A DNA stretch of 12,922 nt, taken from contig JACQTG010000306.1 in assembly GCA_016210895.1 (NCBI GenBank), positions 1-12,922 of the forward strand, written 5' to 3'. Positions 8,079 to 12,922 of this stretch are shown piece after piece (position 1 is the first letter of the stretch; each line of letters begins with the position of its first letter). A program made the position numbers and the translations under genes. A model generated the notes under the pieces. The model was not told the DNA's origin. It saw nothing but the letters and a program-made list of their open reading frames with translations, and searched no databases. This DNA is from Acidobacteriota bacterium. GTDB taxonomy: Bacteria > Acidobacteriota > Terriglobia > Acidoferrales > 2-02-FULL-67-57.

Positions 8079-8132
8079 CGGCTCCGCCGCAGGCTTGGCA
8101 ACGAGGTCGCAACCCGCGCGAGCAGGGTTGCG
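8078..8132 (+). other. Hairpins directly after rodA
   Basis: Two stem-loops follow the rodA stop. GCGGC/GCCGC (8078-8090, 3-nt loop) begins on the last base of the stop codon. A perfect 8-bp stem, CGCAACCC (8108-8115) with GGGTTGCG (8125-8132), has a 9-nt loop. Neither is followed by a T-run, so they do not look like intrinsic terminators; read-through into the RNase gene, or transcript processing here, is more likely. Confidence 0.5.
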
Positions 8133-8183
8133 GCGCACGGTGAACGATGAACACGAACGGGACATTGCTAGGGCAGCATGCAG

Positions 8184-8260
8184 GGCGCTCCGCAGAGCCA
8201 GCGCCTTCCGCACGGCGGGACTCGTCCGCCGGGGCGGACGCGCAGGGCTGCCCGATGAGG
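8184..8260 (+). promoter_or_regulatory. Structured 5' leader and ribosome site of the RNase E/G gene
   Basis: A 6-bp stem GGCGCT/AGCGCC (8184-8205) is followed by two overlapping, mutually exclusive stems: CGGCGG/CCGCCG (8213-8231, 7-nt loop) and the stronger perfect CGTCCGCC/GGCGGACG (8223-8240). The Shine-Dalgarno GAGG at 8257-8260 lies seven bases before the ATG at 8268. The stems are read from sequence; any regulatory role is inferred, by analogy with autoregulation of RNase E through its own leader in enterobacteria. Confidence 0.45.
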
Positions 8261-8267
8261 TTTGCTT

Positions 8268-10709
8268 ATGGCAAAGGAATTGGTTATCTCGACGTCTCCC
8301 CACGAGACGAAAATTGCTCTCCTCGAAGACGGTCAGGTCATTGAGGTTTCGGTCGAGCGAGAAAAAGAGACCGGGCTGGTTGGCAGCATCTACAAGGGTC
8401 GCGTCACCCGCGTCCTGCCGGGGATGCAGTCAGCCTTCATCAACATCGGCCTAGAGCGCGATGCCTTCCTCTACATTTCGGACTTCTTCGAAGACCGCCA
8501 AGAGTACGAGCGGATCCTGACCAGCGCCGAAGAAGGCACACCCCCAGCCGCCGAGGAATCACCTGCATCGGTGGCCGCCGAGGCGATCGCACAGGCAGAA
8601 GCCGGGCCTGAAGCCCAGGCCGACGCTACCCCCGAGGCCAGCCGAGCGGCCGAACCGCCCGCACAGCCTGAAGCGACACCTCCTCCAGCGCCTCCATCTC
8701 CTCAGACGCGAGCTCCACAGGAGCCGCGGCTTCCACGCCGCCTCGGACGCCGTTCGCAGCGTGCCCGCTACCGAGGACGCCGCGGCGGCCGAGGCCGCAG
8801 TCGGGGTCGCTTCTCGCCTCGAGGACCCGCTCCCGCACCTCCGAGCGAGCCCGACGCCCACGAACCCGTCATCCTGCCAGGGGAATCGCTGGCCAAATAC
8901 AGAGACCGAATTGCACCACCGCAGCGGGAAGCTACGACCCCCGACAGCCAGCCGACCAAGTCTGCACCGGCCACCCACAAGCCACCCTCCCCGTACGAGA
9001 CGCAAGAGGTCGTTTCGCCGTGGGCAGAAGAAACACGGGCCCCGGAAGCAACCGCTGACAGTATTATGATCTCCACTGACGCAGAGGTCACGATCACCCC
9101 TGTCAGGGAGACAACTCCGCCCCGCGACACCGCTTCAGGTTTCAAGCGCTCGGATCACCGTGCGGCGGCGCGACGCAAACAGGAGACCGACTACATTCAG
9201 GTGGCCGAAGTGGATACAGGCGGGAGTCCCAACCCCGAGATTGCCGCTGCCGCTCCTTCTGAACCTCAACCGGGCCCGCCAGGCGTGACCTCAGCCCCTG
9301 TGGAAGAGGTGGAAGCTCCCATGGACTTCGGCCACCGCGAGGTTCGCGTCGGAGAGGAGAACGGGCCCGTGGCCCTGCCCCCGTCCGTGCGTGAACGAAC
9401 GGCCGGCGGGGTGGAGTGGGAACGCCCGTCCCGGGGAGGGCGGCGCCGCGTCCGGCGTCGCCCCGAGCGGCGTGGTCCCCGGCCGAGACCCGCCCCGGGG
9501 CCGCGGCCCAAGATCACCGAGCTAATCCAACCGGGGCAGGAATTAATCGTGCAAATCGCCAAGGAGCAGATCGGCACCAAAGGCGCCCGCATCACTTCCC
9601 ACGTCACGCTGCCGGGGCGCTATCTGGTCTATATGCCGACCATCGAGCATGTCGGCGTCTCGCGGCGCATCCGCTCCGACCAGGCGCGCGCCCGCCTGCG
9701 GCGGCTTCTGCTCGAGCTCAAAGGGTCCCTGGGTGGAGGCATCGTCGTGCGCACCGCGGCCGAGAGTACGAGCGACGAAGACATCCGGCGCGACCTCGAC
9801 TACCTGGTCACGCTCTGGCGCGACCTCGTGCAGCGCGCCGAGCACACCCCAGCCCCGGTCTTGCTCCACCGCGATCTCGGCCTGATGGAGCGCATTCTCC
9901 GCGACCAGCTCACCGGCGATTTCGAAAGCATCTGGATCGACAACGAGGAGGAGTACGCCAAGGCGGTCGAGTTCGTTAACCAGTTTCAGCCGAGCCTGGC
10001 CCCGCGGATTAAGCTGTACACCCGCGACCTCCCCGTGTTTGAAGCCATGGGCATCCAGGCGGAGATCGACCAGGCGCTGAGGCCCAAGGTGTGGCTCAAG
10101 ACGGGCGGCTACATCGTCATCAACCACACCGAGGCGCTGGTGGCGATTGACGTCAACACCGGCAAGTTCGTTGGCAAGGGCTCCACCCGGCTCGAAGATA
10201 CCATCGTCCGCACCAACCTCGATGCGGTGAAGGAGATCGTCCGCCAGATTCGCCTCCGCGACCTCGGCGGCATCATCATCATTGACTTCATTGATATGGA
10301 AGACCCGCGCAACCGCCGCAAGGTAATGCAGGAACTGGAGCGCGCGCTGCGCGCCGACCGGGCGCCGTCGAAGACGCTCGCTTTCAACGAGTTCGGCCTC
10401 ATCGCCATCACCCGCAAGCGCGTGCGCCAGTCGCTCGAGAAAGTGTTATGCCAGCCCTGCCCGTACTGCACCGGCACGGGGATGGTGAAATCGGTGACCA
10501 CGCTCTGCAACGAAATCCAAGCGGAAGCCAACAAGATGGCGCGCACGATCGATGCTCCGGAGCTCACCATCCGTGCTCATCCGGAGATCGCCAAGGCCCT
10601 GAAAGCCCGGGAGTCGGGCCTGCTGCGGGAACTCGAGGAGCAAACCGGCAAGAACATCATCGTCCAGGCCGACCAGTCCCTCCACTTCATCCAGTACACG
10701 ATCTTCTAG
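8268..10709 (+). CDS. rng: Ribonuclease E/G family endoribonuclease with a long insert inside the S1 domain
   Basis: The 813-residue protein starts at the ATG at 8268, set by GAGG seven bases upstream; the in-frame TTG at 8262 is too close to that site. RNase E/G core blocks are in order: IYKGRVTRVLPGMQSAFINIG (about 42-62) and FLYISDF begin the S1 RNA-binding domain, which resumes at ITELIQPGQELIVQIAKEQ and GTKGARITSHVTLPGRYLV (from about 416). The catalytic DNase I-like part has AIDVNTGKFVGKG (Asp628) and IIIIDFIDMEDPRNR (Asp673), the two metal-binding aspartates. CPYC (Cys731, Cys734) is the zinc-link. The protein ends soon after, as in RNase G, without a C-terminal degradosome scaffold. 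The S1 halves are separated by about 340 low-complexity residues. The enzyme cuts single-stranded, often 5'-monophosphorylated RNA in mRNA decay and rRNA or tRNA maturation. An RNase G gene close to mreBCD is also known in enterobacteria. Confidence 0.95.
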   Translation: MAKELVISTSPHETKIALLEDGQVIEVSVEREKETGLVGSIYKGRVTRVLPGMQSAFINIGLERDAFLYISDFFEDRQEYERILTSAEEGTPPAAEESPASVAAEAIAQAEAGPEAQADATPEASRAAEPPAQPEATPPPAPPSPQTRAPQEPRLPRRLGRRSQRARYRGRRGGRGRSRGRFSPRGPAPAPPSEPDAHEPVILPGESLAKYRDRIAPPQREATTPDSQPTKSAPATHKPPSPYETQEVVSPWAEETRAPEATADSIMISTDAEVTITPVRETTPPRDTASGFKRSDHRAAARRKQETDYIQVAEVDTGGSPNPEIAAAAPSEPQPGPPGVTSAPVEEVEAPMDFGHREVRVGEENGPVALPPSVRERTAGGVEWERPSRGGRRRVRRRPERRGPRPRPAPGPRPKITELIQPGQELIVQIAKEQIGTKGARITSHVTLPGRYLVYMPTIEHVGVSRRIRSDQARARLRRLLLELKGSLGGGIVVRTAAESTSDEDIRRDLDYLVTLWRDLVQRAEHTPAPVLLHRDLGLMERILRDQLTGDFESIWIDNEEEYAKAVEFVNQFQPSLAPRIKLYTRDLPVFEAMGIQAEIDQALRPKVWLKTGGYIVINHTEALVAIDVNTGKFVGKGSTRLEDTIVRTNLDAVKEIVRQIRLRDLGGIIIIDFIDMEDPRNRRKVMQELERALRADRAPSKTLAFNEFGLIAITRKRVRQSLEKVLCQPCPYCTGTGMVKSVTTLCNEIQAEANKMARTIDAPELTIRAHPEIAKALKARESGLLRELEEQTGKNIIVQADQSLHFIQYTIF
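8493..9503 (+). other. Disordered insert within the RNase E/G S1 domain
   Basis: Residues about 76-412 of the RNase lie between the two halves of its S1 domain and resemble no part of RNase E or G. The order is an Ala/Pro/Glu-rich acidic part (about 88-150), an Arg/Gly-rich patch with RGRRGGRGRSRGR (154-186), the more ordered-looking ILPGESLAKYRDR (about 202-214), a mixed Pro/Thr/Ser stretch, and a second arginine-rich patch (386-415, RGGRRRVRRRPERRG) next to the resuming S1 domain. The reading frame is continuous and both flanks are intact, so this is a domain insert, not a frameshift. Confidence 0.8.
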
Positions 10710-10734
10710 AGGCTGGAAGCTGGGGGCTAGAGGC
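10706..10734. repeat. Short direct repeat in the convergent gap
   Basis: CTAGAGGC occurs at 10706-10713 and again at 10727-10734, a 21-bp period, with GCTGGAAGCTGGGGG between. The first copy overlaps the RNase stop codon. No hairpin with a T-run is present in the 37-bp gap between the RNase gene and the convergent oxidoreductase, so no terminator can be called. Confidence 0.4.
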
Positions 10735-10746
10735 GGCAAAGCACAG

Positions 10747-11364
10747 CTAGTCGGTGTCGTAGCGCTGCTGTTTCCAGGGGTCGCCGTAGATGTGGTAGCC
10801 GTTCTGCTCCCAGAAACCGGCAACGTCGCGCGGCAGGAACTCCAGCCCGCGCACCCACTTGACGCTCTTCCAGGCGTAGAGATGCGGCACCACGAGCCGC
10901 AGCGGATGGCCGTGCTCGGGCGTCAGTGGCTCGCCGTCGTGCTCGCGGGCAAAGAGCACGTTCGGCCGGAGCAAATCCTCGAGCGGCACGTTGGCCGTGA
11001 ATCCCTGCTCCGCGTGCACCAAGACATACTGGGCCTCGGGCTTGGGCCGTGCCCGCGCAATCAGCGTGCGCGTCAGCACCCCCGCCCAGCGGTTGTCAAA
11101 CCGACTCCAGCGGGTCACGCAGTGCATGTCGGCCAGGACTTCGACCTGCGGCAGCGCCTGGAACTCCTCCCAGCTTAGCCGCAGCGGCTGTTCGACCAGC
11201 CCCCAGACGCGAAAATCCCAGGTCTTAGGGTCGAAGCGTGGCACCGTGCCATAGTGAAGCACGGGCCATTTCAGCGTTGCCACCTGGCCGGGCGGCAGCC
11301 GGCCGGCGGCGCGCATCTGCTCCTCGACCATCTTGCGCTCGGTGTTGTTGGCAAAGATGTTCAT
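10747..11364 (-). CDS. Sulfite oxidase-like molybdopterin-dependent oxidoreductase
   Basis: The 205-residue product is a compact member of the sulfite oxidase/YedY (MsrP) fold. Family features are FRVWGLVEQPLRLSWEEFQALP (51-72), the Cys expected to bind molybdenum in MHCVTRWSRFDNRWAGV (Cys82), GEPLTPEHGHPLRLVVPHLYAWKSVKWV (144-171), and the ending QNGYHIYGDPWKQQRY. There is no twin-arginine signal and no heme or dimerisation domain, so it is probably a cytoplasmic single-domain oxidoreductase; substrate unknown. MsrP itself is exported and reduces methionine sulfoxide, and this protein should not be named so. No MsrQ-like membrane partner is next to it. It starts at the ATG at 11364 with no clear Shine-Dalgarno and has a candidate promoter just upstream. 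It converges on the RNase gene with a 37-bp gap. Confidence 0.9.
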   Translation of the reverse strand: MNIFANNTERKMVEEQMRAAGRLPPGQVATLKWPVLHYGTVPRFDPKTWDFRVWGLVEQPLRLSWEEFQALPQVEVLADMHCVTRWSRFDNRWAGVLTRTLIARARPKPEAQYVLVHAEQGFTANVPLEDLLRPNVLFAREHDGEPLTPEHGHPLRLVVPHLYAWKSVKWVRGLEFLPRDVAGFWEQNGYHIYGDPWKQQRYDTD

Positions 11365-11376
11365 TACCGTTTACTT

Positions 11377-11405
11377 AGTCTAGAAACACTAGACTCTCGT
11401 TACAA
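11377..11405 (-). promoter_or_regulatory. Candidate promoter with overlapping palindromic operator
   Basis: A perfect inverted repeat, AGTCTAG (11377-11383), AAACA, CTAGACT (11389-11395), lies in the 88-bp divergent gap. On the minus strand, TTGTAA (11405-11400) and TAGACT (11382-11377) are 17 bp apart, so one palindrome arm contains the predicted -10 box and the other lies in the spacer. The -10 box is 12 bp from the ATG at 11364, implying a very short leader, which fits the missing ribosome site. The palindrome is seen; the promoter and operator roles are inferred. Confidence 0.45.
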
Positions 11406-11417
11406 CGGCCGCGTCGC

Positions 11418-11446
11418 TCGACTCTGGTTGCGCCCCGGTGTAGGCT
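11418..11446 (+). promoter_or_regulatory. Weak candidate promoter for the DUF309 gene
   Basis: TCGACT (11418-11423) and TAGGCT (11441-11446) are 17 bp apart, each a partial match to the consensus. The -10 box ends six bases before the ATG at 11453, the arrangement of a leaderless mRNA, and no Shine-Dalgarno is seen. Low confidence. Confidence 0.25.
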
Positions 11447-11452
11447 GGCCTC

Positions 11453-11815
11453 ATGGAGCCTGAGCGCAAGCAGGAACTCTTCCAGCGCGGCATCGCCTGC
11501 TTCAACGAGCGCCGCTTCTTCGAGTGCCACGAAGTCCTGGAAGAAATCTGGCTGAGCGAAACCCCGGAAGAAAAACCCTTCTACCAAGGCCTCATCCAGG
11601 TGGCGGCGGGCTTCCGCCACTACCAGAACGGCAACCTGACCGGTGCCGGCTCGCTCATCCGCCAGGGGCTCGAAAAGCTCGCCGCCTTCCCGCCTGACCA
11701 CCACCGAATTGATCTGGCTGGCCTGCGGGCGCAACTCGCACCCTGGCTCGAGCAGCTGAGCCGCGATACGCGCCGAGTGGGACTCGCACTCCCCACCATC
11801 CGCCCGCCCGGCTAG
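11453..11815 (+). CDS. DUF309 domain protein
   Basis: The 120-residue helical protein carries the DUF309 pattern: a first helix pair with FNERRFFECHEVLEEIWL (17-34) and a second with PFYQGLIQVAAGFRHYQNGN (42-61), followed by a helix with SLIRQGLEKLAAF. The conserved Glu/His in FECHEVLEEIW and the Gln/His pair in YQGLIQVAAGFRH are the residues shared across the family and may form a polar site. No signal peptide or membrane segment is seen, so it is cytoplasmic. The biochemical role of DUF309 is not known. Its TAG stop at 11813-11815 overlaps the convergent cupredoxin stop. It is divergent from the sulfite oxidase-like gene across the palindrome and could share control with it. Confidence 0.9.
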   Translation: MEPERKQELFQRGIACFNERRFFECHEVLEEIWLSETPEEKPFYQGLIQVAAGFRHYQNGNLTGAGSLIRQGLEKLAAFPPDHHRIDLAGLRAQLAPWLEQLSRDTRRVGLALPTIRPPG

Positions 11816-12189
11816 GGCGCTTCGCTCACCGAGGGCTCGACGATCAGCTTGCCCTTCATCCACGGGTGACGCCAGCCGCAGCGCACGGAACACTTGAACG
11901 GGTACGTACCGGGCGTTGGCGCGACAAACTCGATCACTGTCTCCTTGTCCTTGAAAATCTTTTCGTTGATGTCGAGTTCTTCGATCTGGAAGCCGTGTGT
12001 GCGGTCGAGTGCGGTCAAGATGAGTCGCACGCGCTCGCCGGCGCGGACGTGAATCTCACTCGGGTTGTACTCATATTTCTTCGCCGTGACCCGGATTTCT
12101 TTCACCCCCGGCTCGGCGGGCGGCTCCTGCGCCGGCATTCCACCGACCGTAAGCAGAATGAGGCCTAGCCAGAAGGCACCTTTTCTCAT
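11812..12189 (-). CDS. Secreted CuA-type cupredoxin (COX II-like copper domain)
   Basis: The 125-residue product has a signal peptide (MRKGAFWLGLILLTVGGMPA, cleavage probably before Gln21) and one cupredoxin domain (about 28-117). Ligand positions match the binuclear CuA site of cytochrome c oxidase subunit II: His65 in RTHGF, then Cys100, Cys104, His108 and Met111 in CSVRCGWRHPWM. The 35-residue spacing from His to the first Cys, and the C-x3-C-x3-H-x2-M motif, equal those of bovine COX II; the Glu that supplies a backbone carbonyl there is Val102 here. No COX II transmembrane hairpin, other oxidase subunit or nitrous oxide reductase domain is present. It is probably a periplasmic electron carrier or copper-handling protein. 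The start at 12189 is fixed by a strong ribosome site; a longer frame to 12243 would translate the upstream repeat. Confidence 0.88.
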   Translation of the reverse strand: MRKGAFWLGLILLTVGGMPAQEPPAEPGVKEIRVTAKKYEYNPSEIHVRAGERVRLILTALDRTHGFQIEELDINEKIFKDKETVIEFVAPTPGTYPFKCSVRCGWRHPWMKGKLIVEPSVSEAP

Positions 12190-12195
12190 CTTTCG

Positions 12196-12207
12196 CCCCT
12201 CCTCCTT
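12196..12207 (-). promoter_or_regulatory. Strong ribosome binding site of the cupredoxin gene
   Basis: The minus strand reads AAGGAGGAGGGG here, with GGAGG eight bases before the ATG at 12189. This decides the start at 12189 against the upstream in-frame ATG at 12243. Its first base touches the end of the intergenic repeat. Confidence 0.75.
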
Positions 12208-12293
12208 GTCACCCTGAGCTTGTCGAAGGGTCTGCTTTTCCAAAAGCAGATTCCTCGCCTGTCTGCCGCAGGCAGGCTACGCTCGGAATGACA
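12207..12293. repeat. Structured intergenic repeat with TGTCA/TGACA ends
   Basis: An 87-bp element is bounded by imperfect inverted ends: TGTCACCCTGAGC on the left, and on the right GCTCGGAATGACA, whose complement is TGTCATTCCGAGC (10 of 13 match). Inside are a perfect 9-bp stem TCTGCTTTT/AAAAGCAGA (12231-12250, 2-nt loop) and a 10-bp stem with one mismatch, GCCTGTCTGC/GCAGGCAGGC (12257-12277). The wording CCCTGAGCTTGTCGAAGGG is familiar from intergenic repeats in many environmental bacterial genomes. It encodes no protein; the LRQAQGD peptide seen when it is translated is an annotation artefact. It lies between the PKS stop and the cupredoxin ribosome site. Confidence 0.75.
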
Positions 12294-12337
12294 ATGCGCG
12301 ATGCGTGAGCCAGAACGGGCGCGTTGCCATTCACGAA

Positions 12338-12922
12338 TCACCACTCGAGCAGCGCTGCTTCGGCGGCAAACCCGGGGCCAAGCGCCAGCAGGACGCCCCG
12401 GTCGCCGGGCTGTGCCACGCCGCGCTCGAGGACTTCCTTCAAGACAAACATCACCGTAGCCGAGGACATGTTGCCGTAGTTGCGGTAGACGTGGCGCGAG
12501 TAGGCTACGTCGGCCTCGCTCAGGCCGAGCGCTTCCTGCACTTTGTCGATGACCTTGCGCCCGCCCGGATGCATCAGCCAGAAGCGGATGTCGCGGCGGG
12601 TGAGTCCGCGCGCGCCAAGCAAAGCGTCCAGCACGCGCTCGACGATGGGCGGAGCCAGATCGCGAATCGTCGGCGCCAGAATGATGCGCAGCTTGCCATC
12701 GCGCTGCTCGAAGCCGACCGAGCTCTGGCAGCTTGGGTCGAGCACGGTGGCAAATCCCCGCAGGCGCGGGCCGTGGTCGGCAGAGACGCTCAGCAGGCAG
12801 GCCGCGGCCCCGTCGGCACAGATGGCGTTGCCAACTACGGTTTCGAGCGAATCGTCCACGAAGTAGGCCGCCGAGCAGATTTCGACGGCAATCGCCAGCA
12901 CGCGATGCTCCGGATAGGCGCA
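12338..12922 (-). CDS. Type III polyketide synthase (chalcone/stilbene synthase family), C-terminal part
   Basis: The frame is open to the right edge, so the start and the active-site Cys lie outside the window; 194 codons are visible, about half of a usual 350-400 residue enzyme. The visible part has the thiolase-fold features of the family: VLAIAVEICSAAYF, AICADGAAACLLSV, the catalytic His in FWLMHPGGRKVID, the catalytic Asn in YRNYGNMSSATVMFVLKE, and the closing LLALGPGFAAEAALLEW, which contains the GPGF loop. Such enzymes condense malonyl-CoA units onto an acyl-CoA starter and release pyrones, resorcinols or phloroglucinols; the product here cannot be told. The GTG at 12901 is internal, since homology continues upstream as YPEHR. 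It reads towards the cupredoxin gene in the same direction, 148 bp away with a repeat between. Confidence 0.93.
   Translation of the reverse strand, partial: CAYPEHRVLAIAVEICSAAYFVDDSLETVVGNAICADGAAACLLSVSADHGPRLRGFATVLDPSCQSSVGFEQRDGKLRIILAPTIRDLAPPIVERVLDALLGARGLTRRDIRFWLMHPGGRKVIDKVQEALGLSEADVAYSRHVYRNYGNMSSATVMFVLKEVLERGVAQPGDRGVLLALGPGFAAEAALLEW

Noticed and set aside
8147..8344. A small open frame in the RNase leader
   Set aside because: It overlaps the start of the RNase in another frame, has no ribosome site and no recognisable sequence; the region is better explained as a structured leader.
8559..9145. Minus-strand frames opposite the RNase insert, considered as a gene nested in the insert
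   Set aside because: Products are Arg/Gly/Ser-rich mirror images of the Pro/Ala/Arg codons. The forward frame is continuous with conserved RNase parts on both sides.
8493..9503. RNase insert as a frameshift, intron or insertion sequence
   Set aside because: No stop, no frame change, no terminal repeats or splice-like features, and codon use stays GC-rich as in the flanks.
12190..12243. An 18-residue extension of the cupredoxin
   Set aside because: It translates the end of an intergenic repeat (LRQAQGD) and would place the strong ribosome site inside the gene.
1..12922. CRISPR array, tRNA, rRNA, transposase or phage genes
   Set aside because: No regularly spaced repeats, cloverleaf-like stretches or recognisable mobile-element proteins were found on either strand.

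Overview
This is a GC-rich, gene-dense stretch of a Gram-negative, probably rod-shaped bacterium. The set of a FecR-domain protein next to mreB, an Rne/Rng nuclease with a very long insert inside its S1 domain, a small CuA-type cupredoxin, a type III polyketide synthase and an intergenic repeat with TGTCA/TGACA ends fits an Acidobacteriota genome best. That assignment is inference; the window holds no rRNA or other marker that settles it.

Layout. Bases 1-1230 (minus) hold most of a membrane-anchored SurA/PpiD-like parvulin peptidyl-prolyl isomerase, whose 3' end lies outside the window. A 155-bp divergent gap separates it from a rightward run of seven genes that is probably one long transcript: a FecR/FnIII-like membrane protein (1386), mreB (2698), mreC (3748), mreD (4604), mrdA/PBP2 (5137), rodA (6984) and an RNase E/G (8268-10709). 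The first six are packed with gaps of 1-28 bp; a 189-bp leader full of hairpins precedes the RNase gene. After it comes a convergent sulfite-oxidase-like molybdoenzyme (10747-11364, minus), then across an 88-bp divergent gap with a palindrome a DUF309 gene (11453-11815, plus), then a convergent CuA-type cupredoxin (11812-12189, minus) whose stop codon overlaps that of DUF309. An 87-bp structured repeat lies just upstream of the cupredoxin gene, and the window ends inside a type III polyketide synthase (12338-12922, minus).

How it fits together. MreB filaments, MreC and MreD scaffold the elongasome; RodA polymerises glycan and PBP2 crosslinks it. The FecR-like protein is placed as an envelope partner of this machine, and the divergent PPIase would serve envelope protein folding. 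The genes right of 10740 look like independent metabolic genes.

Most notable: (1) about 340 disordered residues, with two arginine-rich patches, inserted inside the S1 domain of the RNase, which lacks the usual C-terminal scaffold; (2) RodA with Glu in place of the catalytic SEDS Asp and Val in the QPSE motif; (3) a stand-alone secreted domain with all five CuA side-chain ligands at COX II spacing; (4) a palindrome overlapping a predicted promoter; (5) overlapping, alternative hairpins upstream of the RNase gene. No CRISPR array, tRNA, rRNA, transposase or phage gene was seen.
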